Below, in pieces: positions 11,555 to 22,600 of a stretch of DNA of 64,000 nt (its first letter is position 1; the number at the start of each line of letters is the position of its first letter). Under the pieces are notes generated by a model. The model was not told where the DNA came from, ran no database searches, and was given only the letters and a program-made list of their open reading frames with translations. Origin of the DNA: Deroplatys truncata (Eukaryota > Arthropoda > Insecta > Mantodea > Mantidae); contig CM060977.1 in assembly GCA_030765065.1 (NCBI GenBank), positions 100,333,795-100,397,794 of the forward strand, read 5' to 3'. A program made the position numbers and the translations under genes.

Positions 11555-11835
11555 GTAATGTTAATGTGGCTTTTGAACTTCCTTTATACTTACTAATTTC
11601 TCAATATTAGGTGTTGATGTACACCAAACAAGTATATTAGCAAGTTTAAAACGATATAATCCAACGTAATTTATTCCTAGTAACATTCATGACAGAAAAT
11701 GTTTGTTCACAAATATATGTAGGGTCAAATCTTCACCGAGTGTTAGAGCAACATCGCGAATTTCAGGAAATTCAGTCACATTAGTAGATGATCCACAATG
11801 ATCTTTAAATTTAGCACAAAGTTCTCAGTAGTTTT
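11555..11835 (-). pseudogene. hAT-type transposase, C-terminal relic
   Basis: The minus strand encodes pieces of the C-terminal (dimerisation) region of hAT or ZBED-like proteins. In one frame I read ELCAKFKDH...FPEIRDVALTLGEDL, then in another frame PTYICEQTFSVMN and NKLRWI, then TPNIEKLVSIKEVQ near the end. The order and the CEQTFSVMN block are diagnostic for this family, in which this domain mediates oligomer formation of the transposase. At least one frameshift and a stop separate the blocks, so it is dead. The N-terminal BED finger and the catalytic core are not visible upstream. A former domesticated ZBED gene is possible but nothing here supports it. Confidence 0.65.
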
Positions 11836-11841
11836 GAATTT

Positions 11842-12555
11842 ATATTATTTCACTTTATAAGGATAAACGGTACTTGGGAATCTCAGACTCTGTAATACAA
11901 AACGGATATATATGCAACCTATCTTACTCTTCGTAGATTTGAAAGAGGATAGTTTGTAATGATAAATAGGTTCAGATCGGATCTTGCTATCGGCAAGCCA
12001 TTCAAAATGCCTTGACAAGCCTGGGGTTGGTCGCCGTGGCTTAAACGGAAGTAGGTTCTCTTCTCTCCAGTAAATATCACCTCCAGTTGTGCATGCATTC
12101 ACGAACTGACGACATCCATAATGCAGTTACCAAAATTAGCCATGACCACAACTCCGTTTACTGAGCGGAACACGTTTTAGGCCTTGGTATTAATCCGTCA
12201 GAATCACAGGCGGTGGTGAGACAAAAGCACTCATTAACTACCATTGACATACGACACATTCCTGTAGTTAAACTTGACGACCTCTCTCACAGAATCCACA
12301 AGGAATTGAGGCCATATTGCAGATAGCAAACTCTCCAAACATGGTAGAATTATTATTACTTGCATTCTCAGATTCGAATGGTTAAATAAGCCTCTGCTTA
12401 AAACTTGAGTCAAAAGAAACACCAGTGACGAATCACTTCGATTTAGACTTTCAAGATATGATATGTCTGCACTGAGCTTATAATACAGGATGATTTCGTG
12501 ACCAAATAAAGAAGTTATAGTTGCAGCATTGTAAAGTACTTTTGATAGATCAAAG
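11842..12555. other. No recognisable feature
   Basis: Short frames on the minus strand (11845-12102, 12234-12422) match nothing I recognise. Part may belong to the hAT relic or to the LINE that follows. Confidence 0.45.
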
Positions 12556-13229
12556 CTGATTCAGGCTTCAATGGGAATGATTTGGCTGATAAAAACCAAG
12601 GAAGCAGCTCTTAAAAACAACATTATCTAGCATATGATAAGCATCCTAAAACCTCAACCGTCAGAAAAGTTGAGGAAGGACTTCTTCGGTGGCAACGTGA
12701 GTGGACCAGCACAACCAAAGGCGCTACATGCAGAAAGTTTATTCCGTCTGTTATTCAAAGAATGGAACAAAACCTCCCTATCAGCTAGACATTAACACAA
12801 ATTATTAGCAAACATGGAGAAACCAAGGCATACTTGTACAAGATACGAATAATAGATGACCCTAAATGTCTCTGTCTCCTAGAAGAACTGACCTCACAAC
12901 ATCTCGCCTACAGATGCCCAAAGCTACAAAAGGAAAGGTATGACCTGAAATACATGATATAGCTCCATAATACCAAACGGTCAGTGACAGAGGAGCTTCT
13001 AATAAACAAATATCTCGACTTTCTAATACATTTGTCGAAACAATAGACTTTGGCGCCGTAAAGTGGACTCTCAATATAAAAGTGTAAATAGAAGTGTTGC
13101 CTGTGTAGAGCAGAGTATATAATCATGGAAAACTGCACTTTCAATATGTAATTGATCTAATGTAAAATTGTATCTAGTATTAGTTGAGTAATGGAGTATA
13201 CTCAATAATAAAAAAAATAAAAAAACAGA
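12556..13229 (+). mobile_element. Non-LTR retrotransposon (LINE), 3' end relic
   Basis: The plus strand encodes the end of a LINE ORF2: a ribonuclease H tail (FNGNDLADK), then YDKHPKTSTVRKVEEGLLRW, QREWTSTTKGATCRKFIPSV and ISKHGETKAYLYKIRIIDDP, then a CLCLLEEL...H...C region. This is the usual C-terminal order in R1/I/Jockey-like ORF2 proteins. Several in-frame stops interrupt it. A non-coding tail follows the ORF end and closes in an A-rich stretch (aataaaaaaaataaaaaaac, about 13208-13227), as expected for the 3' end of a reverse-transcribed copy. The 5' part, including the reverse transcriptase, is missing. Confidence 0.8.
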
Positions 13230-13230
13230 T

Positions 13231-13555
13231 CATCCCAAACCTTCCACAACATATTCCGAGTTCTGGAAATGCTACATAGCAATCATCGATCTGAATGGTC
13301 GAGTAACATTGTTATAAAATTACACTAGGTGAAAATTTAAACCTTTGCATCTTCTCTTTGGTCCAGTAATTATTTAATAACATAAAAGGTACACTGTTTT
13401 AAAATTATATAGAAAACTTAATATATACAACAAACTAGAGGTGAAGCTGGTGAATATGTAGATTCCCGACTCCCAGGTCACCAAATTAACCAACCACTTT
13501 GGAAAAGACCCATAGTCTGCGACCATCGAGAAAAACAACTGTCTCAGCCGTTAAT
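13231..13555 (+). repeat. Unclassified dispersed repeat P, copy 1
   Basis: Shares its course with 42718-43090: gagttctggaaatgct, gaatggtcgagtaac, gcatcttctctt, aggtgaagctgg, caccaaatta and agtctgcgacca. It abuts the LINE tail. Confidence 0.65.
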
Positions 13556-13689
13556 TAAAAAATATCCGTTTATGATTTTTAATGTTAGCAATTTTCTCTC
13601 TTTATGCAATTATTATTTCGCCTGCCCTCTGACGAGTTGATTATACTTTAAATACAAACCAAATAAGGCAAACAATTAATTACTCTTCC

Positions 13690-13835
13690 ACCCTGACATG
13701 TGTGAGGGACAAGGTGGAAAGGTAGAATCCGAGGGCTAAAAATTAAATCCCAACGCCGGGATTTGAACCACACATCTCTCGGTTCTGTTTGATTAATCTA
13801 CCCATTGTGCTACCGTGGCAACATGCCGGTAGGAC
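13690..13835 (-). mobile_element. tRNA-derived SINE relic
   Basis: On the minus strand an A-box-like TAGCACAATGGGTAGA is followed after about 35 bases by a B box GGTTCAAATCC (plus strand 13758-13769). A tRNA-like head without an intact cloverleaf indicates a SINE rather than a tRNA gene. Confidence 0.6.
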
Positions 13836-13839
13836 ATTA

Positions 13840-15318
13840 AATTCTCCAGCTGACGCATTTTTCCCGGTAAGGCTTAAGGAGATCTCAAATTGTTTTAAGA
13901 TGATATACCCCAATGGCGACTTACAATGCTGTAAGTACTTTAAGTCCCGGCTTCATTAGTTTAGACTCTATCAGGTCAATCAATGAATTAATTTACCTGA
14001 TAGATAATTCTTTTCTACCCCATAGCATTCTGAACTAAAAGTCAAGGACTATTTCGCAAACATGTTCTCTTACATAAGATAGGTTGACTAAATCCAAGAA
14101 ATGCTGTAGTAGTATTGGCATCAATATGTCTAACAGGTTATCGAAAACTGCCCATTCAGGAGCCTAAATGGATTTAAAGTTGTTTTAAAAACGCTGGCTT
14201 GCTGTTGTAGCAGGAAACCGTTGATCCTCTGGGTTGATGCCCTCTGCTGCAGTGTTCCTGTCTCCGGCAAACTCTGCTCAGCGGCTGATGATTTCTCCAT
14301 TTCTAATAAATTACCAATCTAATTTCACAGGTCTCAGGGTTTTCGTAGGTGAGGCAAATTAAAATACACTGCATTTCCCTTAAAATATGGTTTATTGTCA
14401 ACATAATACTTATGTGCAGCTAGCTTTTCTTATCTGTAACAATTCCCACCATAATAATAAATTAGAAGCCTAATCTAACTGCACACGCTTCCAACCCATA
14501 TGCACACACGTGCATCGTTGTCCAGGGAGTATATCTGTGTGTGAACGAAATTGTATAAGGGAGTGAAAATCTGGGACCTTCTCCCTTTTATACCAAAACC
14601 TAGTGACACTCACTTTCGCGCCTTAAAATGTAACGACATTTCTAATTGGTCCTCAGACCGCGTTACCTTATTATGTACGAAAATATTCTGCTCCAAAACT
14701 TTTCGCACTCGCTAAAAAGTGACCCGTCCGGAAACAAATTCAATCTCTCTGTCTCTTTCCTTTCTATATCTGTCTCTCTCTATTTCTTGTTATTGCTTCA
14801 AGTTACTTGCTCATTAGCTTGGTAAAAGGTGGTAGGCTCTATCTAGAATTACCTTCTACGTGGAATTAGCTAGCTCGCCCATCCCTTACTTATCTAAGTT
14901 ACAATCTGCTTTGTACATCTCTTGGCTGCTAAATATTCTAACATATTTCTTGCTGAATTTTATTATTATGTACAATTATTGTTTGATATTGATTTATATG
15001 TCTATATGTATGTGTGTTGTATATCCCCTTTCAATGTAACCTATTTTATAGTGTTAACGAATTCATTCAGGCCAATAGTGACATTGTCTTTTAAAGTGCC
15101 TTGTTTTGTATTTTTCTGATTTTATTCTTTGTTTAAATGCTCTATTATTCACTTATGTTAATATCTGCTTTTTATGCAATTTTAAAAGCATGAATAAATA
15201 TTAAATTGAATTCAACTTCAATTTATTCGTATTCAAGTACAAGGGCTTTGTAAATCCTTTAGTAATTTATGAAATTAAATAGATGGCGTTTTATACCTCC
15301 ATTTCTAAATACACACGG
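13840..15318. other. No recognisable feature
   Basis: Non-coding looking. A slightly GC-richer pocket at about 14210-14290 and a T/C-rich run at 14740-14790 are the only local structure I notice. Confidence 0.5.
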
Positions 15319-15319
15319 T

Positions 15320-15506
15320 CCTTGTGAGTGGCTCAGTTGGTTATATGCTTGCCTTGTGATTCCATGGTCACGGGTTTTAAACCTGTGCTTAAAAGCGACG
15401 TCCCATGTCAATAGATTTAGTAGCATGTAAATAAACTCCTGCGGAACGAAATTCCTTCACACCGGCGGCGCTGATGTGATCTCACATTGGCAGCATCCTT
15501 AACAAA
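15320..15506 (+). mobile_element. tRNA-derived SINE
   Basis: An A box GTGGCTCAGTTGG at about 15328-15340 and a B box GGGTTTTAAACC at about 15374 form the internal polymerase III promoter. The body contains aaactcctgcggaacgaaat and caccggcggcgctgatg, a tail type common in arthropod SINEs. Confidence 0.75.
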
Positions 15507-16320
15507 TAAAATGATTTTTAACGCATAAATTTTCGCTTTATTATGTGGAATAGCAACAGCTCCATAAATTCTGATGTCGGCTGTTCCGTGTGTTTATCCC
15601 TAACAACAAAAGACTAGCATGTATCCATTGCTTCCTTCTTGTTACAGTACGGCTGGAGGTAACGTCCTGCAATGAGGTTACAAGATATATTTATAGCGAT
15701 TTACTTAGGTGCTTAAATAAAGAAGTCCCTTTGGCCTTATGAAGTAGCTGACACGATGGTTCATGATCCCTCTTATAAAAATCCCTCGAAAAATCCTCAG
15801 TATGATCGTGTAATATACCGTCTTGTTGAATACTTATGCGTTTGAGAGAACATTTTCTGTTTACCTTCTCTACGACTTAGCTACAGTAACTAGAGGAACC
15901 GGAGTCATTAATTTCAAAGGTCTAAGGCATGACAAAGATTTTTCGTAACATCCAATGTGTGGAGAAGTAAACGTAGCCTTTCATTGTGTATTACACTGCA
16001 ATAAAACAAAGGCAAGGCTACAAAAAAGGAATAATTTTTAAATGGCGAAATTTTAATTAGGAGCATTTTGGCTGTTGAAGTATAGAGTGTAGAAAGCTAT
16101 TTATGTAAAGTAAGAGAGAAACGAGCAAGAATGCTAAAGGGGGAACGTAAGGAAGGGGAATATTAATATAGTAGGCTTGTTAAGTATTGTACCCTTTCGT
16201 GGTGCAACAATTTTGAAGCCGTACCCTATGCCTGAAATGTTGATGCTGCTATGCGAAGTTGCATCCATTTAGACAAAACGTTTAGTTGTTGTTGAGTTCT
16301 ACGCTGTCATCTCCCAGCTT
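15507..16320. other. No recognisable feature
   Basis: No repeat match within the window and no coding signal. Confidence 0.5.
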
Positions 16321-17030
16321 GTTCTGTAGTTGTCCGTTCCGCCAGCTGCTTCAGTGGTATAGCTATTAGTTCTTTGTCTCAAGATATTCGCGAGCGTAAT
16401 GTGGAAGGATAACACCAATTTAGTTAGCTGATAAACTTGTATATTGACATAAATATTCTGTTTGAAGTGAGTCGCCGACTGTTGAATTCAAGAATTAAAT
16501 TATTTATAGAATAATAATTATGCAAAGCGTCAGTTGCCTGTAAGTCGCAGAAATTCTCGGGAGGATCCCTCGAAATATCCGCTAAATCCAACTCAAGCGC
16601 GTCCCTAAGCGCTACACAATTTAAAATGAATCTAAATGCCACACGAGTAATCACAAGAGTCGTCACATGAGTAAGTCACATGATTAAGTAAAAAACTAAA
16701 ACTTAATTCCGATTTAGAATGCATGCTTTTTTCCTAACTTAAACTCCGCATACCTATCGCTACCCCTACCAACGTTCCTACTCAATCGGTCTAATCTTAA
16801 TCTCTACTTACGCGTACCTAACACTGTTACTATCCAGTGCCTCGCTCGAATCTCAGAATTTTACTACGTTTCTAATTTAGAGAATTTCTGCCTACGTGAT
16901 TTTATAAACACACCGAAGTCGCCCCTCAACTGCATTCCAGGAACTTTTATACTAATGTCTTTCCTTAACTGGACTCGCTAATGACCTCTTTCTCTGGGCA
17001 AATCTTTCAACTTAGGCTTATTACATTATA
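16321..17030 (+). repeat. Repeat R3, copy 1, left part
   Basis: One of three same-strand copies (others 33607-34452 and 41046-41906). Shared landmarks are ccagctgcttcagtggtata, gagtcgccgactgttgaatt, ggatccctcg, cgctaatgacc and ttacattat. The copy is split by a mariner inserted at a TA. Confidence 0.75.
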
Positions 17031-17940
17031 TTGTGGTGAATCAAATATACACAGGAATTATTTTTTACAATTTTATTGAAACCACCAACAGAAACAAAAC
17101 AAAAACATCTTTCTACATTTGACACAATTTTGGCATTAAATTGACAACTTCTTGCTGCCGTCCTGGAAGAAAGAAGAGGAATGTGTGTACAGCCAGTTGC
17201 GCACGTACTCCTCTACCACTGCATCGTCATCAAATCGCTTTCCTCTCAGTTCTTCTTTCAGCGCCCAAACAAATGGTGGTCAGAGGGGACAGCTCTGGAG
17301 TATAAGGAGTGCGTTCCAGAAATGTCCGATGCATTTCATCCATATTTTCCCTTCATTAAGGCAGCAGTGTGTGGTTTTGCATTGCCATGCGCAACAATCG
17401 CATCTCGGATTGGTTGCCGGCGTCGTTTGTTGCCATATGCAGCTTTTGTTTCGACTAAAAGATGGCAATAATAGTCTGGTTTACTGTCCTTAGTTCTCGA
17501 ATGAAATCCACCAGCAAAATGCTCTCCGAGTCCCAGCTGTCCCTTTCCAGCAGAAAGACGTGTTTGGGCAATTTGGTGGGGCTCATTTTCCAGTGCTTCC
17601 TGTCCTACAAAAATGTGCTATGCAATTCTTTAAAGGGTTGCTTTCCCAAACAGTGCATGAAGCCTTTTCAAAATTTCCGAAGTTCTGGTGCCATAAACTT
17701 GATTATGATGTGTTGCGCAACGGATGCCTGTACCTCTTGCTCGCTCATGGCGTACTGAAGCGAGCGGCTGCTCTGCGGTATGTGACGCAACAATGCGTTC
17801 CAGAGGTTTCCGATGCATTTCATCCATTTTTTCCATTCCAGATATCCCCACATGCATTCTCTCAAAGCCCCACTCATTTCTGTTCACTACCAGAGCTGCT
17901 AATTTAAAATTCCGGTTTATATTTGATTCACCCACGCACC
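17031..17940 (-). mobile_element. mariner-family transposon, internally deleted
   Basis: Cut-and-paste DNA transposon. The ends are imperfect inverted repeats: the left has gtggtgaatcaaatatacac, and the reverse complement of the right has gtgggtgaatcaaatataaa; both are flanked by TA (17029-17030 and 17941-17942), the mariner target duplication. The minus strand encodes transposase pieces in order: RLHALFGKATL and ALENEPHQIAQTRLSAG (N-terminal helix-turn-helix and linker), then VAHGNAKPHTAALM, PSDHHLFG and EELRGKRFDDDAVVEEYV. The second catalytic aspartate (normally HDNA) reads G, the third (PSD) is kept, and the segment with the first is missing. At 910 bases it is about 400 shorter than usual, and frames shift and stop, so it cannot make transposase. 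Confidence 0.85.
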
Positions 17941-18045
17941 TATAAGTTACCGAAATTATTTAAGGCAATTATTTCTCTACCTCACTATCATTTGTTTGTC
18001 TAATTACTTATATCTTCCTGTCAATAAGTGCCCTATCTGTATAAA
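17941..18045 (+). repeat. Repeat R3, copy 1, right part
   Basis: Resumes the R3 tail after the mariner: tcactatcatttgtttgtct and atcttcctgtcaataa, as in copies 2 and 3. Confidence 0.65.
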
Positions 18046-19600
18046 AAGGGACGAATATGTAATATAATAGTGACGGTCGCTAAAACACGCATAACCTGGA
18101 TTTGTGTGTATTGTAACTAAATATATTTAGGCATGCAACGTTACAAAGGCAATATTGAGAGTACCAAGAAGATCTTTATTTTTATTTTAGTGAGAATAAT
18201 AACCTGTACTAGATGTGTACTCGCTGACATATGCCGTCATTTATGGGAGGCATTTTACGAACTTTCTCAGCGGGCGTATGTAGCAGGTATGGGTGTGTCT
18301 GAAGCATTCTGACTATGTAATTCGACCAAGAAGAGATATGTGTTAACTGTAGCTCATGCGATGTATCCAAATATTTCGGAGGAGCATCAGGGAAGAATTG
18401 TGGATATGTGAGAAGCCAATTTTTTAAATACAGTGCTAAGGCAATTCCATGGAGCATCCGCATGGAAAAATTATTAAAATAGTGCGTAGTGTGTCCGTTT
18501 TGATAATAAAAAGCACAATGCAGGATGTTATTTAGTTGTATATTTAAACATGGTTATTATAAGTGATGACGACTAAAGCTATTGCTCAAAGTTATCTATT
18601 CATATATGAATAATCCAGAGCTGTGCACGTAAAACAGGATGTCAGTGCATATGCGAAAAGGTAAACATATAAACACCGCTCCTTGCTGTACATACTCCAC
18701 CTGTGAGGGGCTGTAGAATGCCGCCGGAAGCTACGGTGACGGCATAAATGGAAGCAAGTGTACATTATACGATGTCAGCTATCAGACCGTAAGTAGTTGA
18801 ATTAAATTCAAATATAAACATTCTGTGTGCTAATGCACATCTACTTTTTGGCATTATTACAACACTAACACGCTATACACAATGAAACACATGGTTTCAC
18901 AAGGTAACAACCTGTGTACATAGAGTTTGCGTGAACAATTTGCCGGCACACGGAGAGGGAACAGAACCGGTTAGAAATGGTGCAATGCCGGGGGAGCAGT
19001 TCTCCGTAATAGGGCCTATCGTCGAAACGGTGCTTCCGTATAATGTTACTGGGTAACCCCTATAAATAGGTTGTTCTATTTTAGGGTAAAATTAATTTTA
19101 GTCTTACTAATAATATAAATAAGAATTATTAGGACAATTGACTCTAAAACAGAATTGTATATAGGTAAACAACACGTGCCAGGTGCAGTATTTTAATCGT
19201 ATCGTTTTAAATACTTTGTTGTCACTTTTGATCGCAGTTGGAGGCTACATTGATGCATTATATTTCAATAACATCGCCACATCTTAGGGTTGAGGAACAT
19301 TTCATTGATTAATAAGTCATCAAGGAATTTAATTTAAGCGAATGAATATAAGGACCTATGCAACCACAAAGCTGGGCATATGCCAGCGAACACAAGGGCA
19401 TATATCATTCAGTCTTGCAAAGTGTTCCTGCCATAGAAGCATAGGATGATTAAGTTTCCAGTAGTCTCGATTCTCGTCTGTGTTGCCACAAAACATTACT
19501 AGCTTGGAGCATTCATTACACGTGAGTGCTCACTCAGAAGTGAGGATGCTTTCAGCTTAATATGTTCAGAAAACATAATTAATCTAACTGGACGGGATTA
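18046..19600. other. No recognisable feature
   Basis: AT-rich apart from a GC-richer pocket at about 18670-18770 (cctgtgaggggctgtagaat) that faintly resembles leader sequences of some insect LINEs. I would not call it. Confidence 0.45.
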
Positions 19601-20068
19601 TTGAACGGAGCGGACACCTAGCACTGCGATCCTCAAGGAATCTATTGTAAGTACACCCCCGGGAGAAACGGGTGAGGTCAGTGAATCGCAGGAGACACAC
19701 GGGCTGCACAACAAATCCAACGCAAGTGGAAAGGGACCGGCAGAGTTCCGTAAAATATTCGGGCTTGACCACCCGGCCACGGGAGGGCCGCTCAGAGACG
19801 CCCCTCTAGTGGGACCAAGGAAACGTATCCAAAGCGCAAGCCTCTGCACCACACACCGCCCAAACCACAGCCGGAGTCAACTTGAAACATTAAAGGAAAA
19901 TGAAAGGAATAAGTAGATAGGAGAGGGTAGAATACTCCACTCAGCATTCCCCTTTGTAACCATGGAAAACAACGAAAAACCCATGGTCAGAGTGTAGGAC
20001 CACCAGGAATCGAATCCAGGAGCTCGCAAGACTCGAGCCATACACGTTACCGCAGAGCCACCAGGCTG
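19601..20068 (-). mobile_element. tRNA-derived SINE, long form
   Basis: On the minus strand the head GGTGGCTCTGCGGTAACG (A box) lies at the right end, the B box GGATTCGATTCC matches plus-strand 20007-20018, and a body with ACCATGGGTTTTTCGTTG follows. The body is GC-richer than its surroundings and reaches to about 19600. The left limit is approximate. Confidence 0.65.
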
Positions 20069-20144
20069 GGTTAGTTCATCTGAAGTCTCCAGAGATTTAT
20101 AAGCGCCACAGAAGAACTGTTACTTTCATATAATTCTCTCGCTG

Positions 20145-20577
20145 TTTTACTTTCTCTACCACGTACATAAAGGCAGAGAAGGTATTGTAGTGCACCAAAA
20201 TTTCGATACCGAGATTTCACTGGAAATACATGTTTTGAGGCTCCCTGAAAAAGGTCTGTGCGTGTGCGCGCGCACGCGCCTATGCAGAGCGTAACTCAAA
20301 AACGAAAAGCCGGATAAATACCAAAATGGTATTCAGTTTCAGTACCTTCCAAGAATGCGACACGAAGATTTTTGAAGAAAATACCCCAACTCTAACCACT
20401 ATTTAGTTGGAACATTGTAGTGAAAGATTTTCAATAATTTAAGATTGTTCTTAAAATGGCTCTAACGATTTTAATTAAAAAATTCATACATTAATGATAT
20501 TTACATGGCAAAAGGCATATCTTGAGATCTCTGGGCATAGCCTTTGAAGTCCTTTTTATTCAGAAGTAATTTTGAAA
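20145..20577 (-). repeat. Family H, B half, inverted
   Basis: The 3' hairpin at the left end (ttttactttctctaccacg) is followed by ttcgataccgagatttcac, atgcgacacgaag and ggctctaacgattttaat. The microsatellite position holds alternating gtgtgcgcgcgcacgcgc at about 20257-20279. It may be the first half of a copy whose A half resumes at 21281. Confidence 0.8.
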
Positions 20578-21280
20578 CCGATAGTCAAATGTTTAAGAAC
20601 TGGACGCTATATGCTGGCCTTAAATTCCATACTGTTTCGATGCAATCGCAAGAAACAACTGAATGTTGAAAGGACTATAAGAGAATGACAAAGTAATGAA
20701 CAATTCCAGCCATTAATAATGCATATCTCGGAGATGTTTGATCCACAATAAAAGGTATATAAAATAAATTGTGCGTCTTAAAGAGAATTACATTTCTCGT
20801 GCAGTACGTTTTGTTCTATCGCTTAACGTTTACTAGTTATATAAGATTATAATAGTAATTCCTTCCAAAGGAAGAGGACTTAATAGGCTATTATCAGAGA
20901 ATTAAATACATTAGTTATTTGTCGTGTAAATATCAATAATATATGGCATTTTAATCAAAATCGTGAGAGCTATCTTTTAGAAAATAAAGATTTTCGCAAA
21001 ATGTTCCATGTAAAAGATAGTTTGGAGTTGTATTTTCTTATCAACCTCACATGTCGCATTCTTAGAAGGTACTGCTAACTACCAAATTTGGTGTTTATCC
21101 AACCTTTCGTTTTTCTGTTATGCTGTTGACACATACACACACGACCTTTTTCTAAAAATACATGTTTTGGATTTAAGAGACCTCAAAACATGCACTTCCA
21201 GTTAAATCTCGGTGTCAAATTTTGGGGTGAAATGAATACCTTCTCTATCTACTATGTACGTGGTAGGGAAAGTAAAAAAA
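20578..21280 (+). repeat. Family H, copy lacking its first part
   Basis: Enters the A half at gatagtcaaatgtttaagaa, then complete through the B half to the hairpin gtacgtggtagggaaagtaa. The CA tract is short (21130-21142). Confidence 0.85.
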
Positions 21281-21398
21281 ATGCAGATCTGTTTAAAACA
21301 CAACATTTATTTCAATATCTTTGTTCTGGCATAGACCAGTTACGACATATACATTATTACCGATTTGAATTATTCAATACTTTATTTTAACATGGAAT
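21281..21398 (-). repeat. Family H, A-half fragment, inverted
   Basis: Starts atgcagatctgtttaaaaca right after the plus-strand 3' end. This is the same junction as at 11227/11228. Confidence 0.7.
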
Positions 21399-21575
21399 AT
21401 CTCGGTAATGGTGTAAATTGTCTGTTTTAATAAATTTACGTGTTTTTACTATAAGATTTTGTCTATAAATTATGGTTTATCAAGTATACAAAAGGCATTC
21501 AGAATGAAGAGTACTTCACAAGCTATTCCCAGAAAATTCCAGATATAAGCTTTGTCATGAAGGTGTCTTAAAAAC
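21399..21575 (+). repeat. Family H, middle segment
   Basis: Runs from aatatctcggtaatggtg to catgaaggtgtctta, then breaks off where the promoter-like segment begins. The 3' end of the same copy appears at 22036-22110. Confidence 0.75.
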
Positions 21576-22035
21576 AATATGTTCAGTTTTCACTGTCACT
21601 TCAATTTTCCTCGCGCGTAACGGTGTAATGAAACGCGCGAAGCAGCCTCTTCTTTCTTTTGCTTCACTCGCTGAAGCGTCAAACACAAGACTTCTCTAAA
21701 CGTTCGTAGTAGCAACAACTATCATCAGAGCCTCACTCGAAGAACGCAATGAACTTTATGTAGTATCAAGAAAGGCTCACTACCTCAGTCGCCTATATGC
21801 ACGAGCAGAAGTTTCTGGAATGTTCACGGGTGCCAAGAGAAACCGGTTCTCTCTCGATAGTGCTTCTGATGTTTGTACTGGATGAAAGCGCTCTTCCGTC
21901 TCCTTAATTTTCAACCGGACAGTCGGTCGGTCGCCATATCTCCGTCACAATACGGTTATTTTCAACTCAATCATCAGTGCCGTTATTAGCCCACTTTTTA
22001 TTTTTAAGTGGCGATGTTCAGTGTTTTTGTTTATA
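21576..22035 (-). promoter_or_regulatory. Orphan heat-shock-type promoter and leader segment
   Basis: Non-repeat sequence lying in the middle of a family H copy. Seen directly: four alternating pentamers GAAnnTTCnnGAAnnTTC at 21808-21825 without a mismatch, which is the heat shock factor binding pattern; an adjacent near-palindrome gagaaaccggttctctc with a GAGAG run (GAGA-factor-like) at about 21837-21855; and on the minus strand a TATA-like GCATATAGGC at 21791-21800, about 10 bases downstream of the heat shock element. A purine-rich leader-like tract with gcgagtgaagcaaaagaaag follows, ending at gtgacagtgaaaactgaaca. This order resembles hsp70-type promoters and leaders. No coding sequence follows: the family H copy resumes at 21575. 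A captured promoter or processed fragment is inferred; a transposon with its own heat shock element is the alternative. Confidence 0.5.
21808..21825. promoter_or_regulatory. Heat shock element
   Basis: GAA-gt-TTC-tg-GAA-tg-TTC, four units at exact 5-base spacing with alternating orientation. A match this regular is unlikely by chance within one short segment. Confidence 0.65.
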
Positions 22036-22110
22036 TCTGGAGCCTCAAAACCTTTATTTCCGTTGAAATAACGAATTGGAATTTTTAGTACTTCCTCTAA
22101 TTAAGTCCTT
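22036..22110 (+). repeat. Family H, 3' fragment
   Basis: ggagcctcaaaacctttatt and tccgttgaaataacgaattg, then a decayed end. It matches the part expected after the interruption at 21575, although the intervening B-half piece with the microsatellite is gone. Confidence 0.65.
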
Positions 22111-22114
22111 TATA

Positions 22115-22334
22115 CCGAGCGAGTTAGCTAGCGGTGATCTATTTGGCTTGCATTCAGGTAGTCCCGGTTTCGATCCCCATCGACCGCCCACTGAGCCCTG
22201 GATTTTTCGTGGTTTTCCCTGGTTGTAGGCGAATCCTGGGCGATTTCTCCATCTACTACGATTTCTTTCTCCTCATTTCCCTTTCATTCCATTTCGTTTT
22301 CATTTTTCAGGTGTGAAATTAAAATTAAATTAAT
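22115..22334 (+). mobile_element. tRNA-derived SINE
   Basis: Head with A-box-like GTTAGCTAGCGGTGATC and B box GGTTTCGATCC, then cgaccgcccactgagccc and the body ggatttttcgtggttttccc. It shares its body type with the SINEs at 50771 and 52682. Confidence 0.75.
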
Positions 22335-22340
22335 TTCTAT

Positions 22341-22600
22341 TTATGGACGCTCTTTAACTGCTTTGGTTCTTAGGGTTGTGTTCTATATTGGGCAAGAAAA
22401 CCGGAAATTTTTCTCAGAGGCCTCTTAGTTACACTTGAGGTTCTTTTTTGTGCCGTAAATCTACGACACGGGACCACCGGCTTTACTGCTAAGGATTTTA
22501 CACCCGAAAAAGTCCATCGCCATCCACCATTCAGGTGTGCTTCTAGGTTTTGTGGTGTATGACGGTCCCGGATAGATGCCGCGGATGCTTGCTTAAAGGA
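22341..22600 (-). mobile_element. SINE family 2 copy, inverted
   Basis: Closely related to 51142-51430: tttatggacgctctttaac, atctacgacacgggaccacc and ggctttac occur in both. The tRNA-like head of this copy is too decayed to show clear boxes. It lies directly behind another SINE, as its relative does. Confidence 0.75.

Noticed and set aside
15320-15400. tRNA gene
   Set aside because: Polymerase III boxes are present, but the arms do not form a proper cloverleaf and the sequence continues into a SINE body. The same holds for the heads at 22115, 50771, 52682 and 63750.
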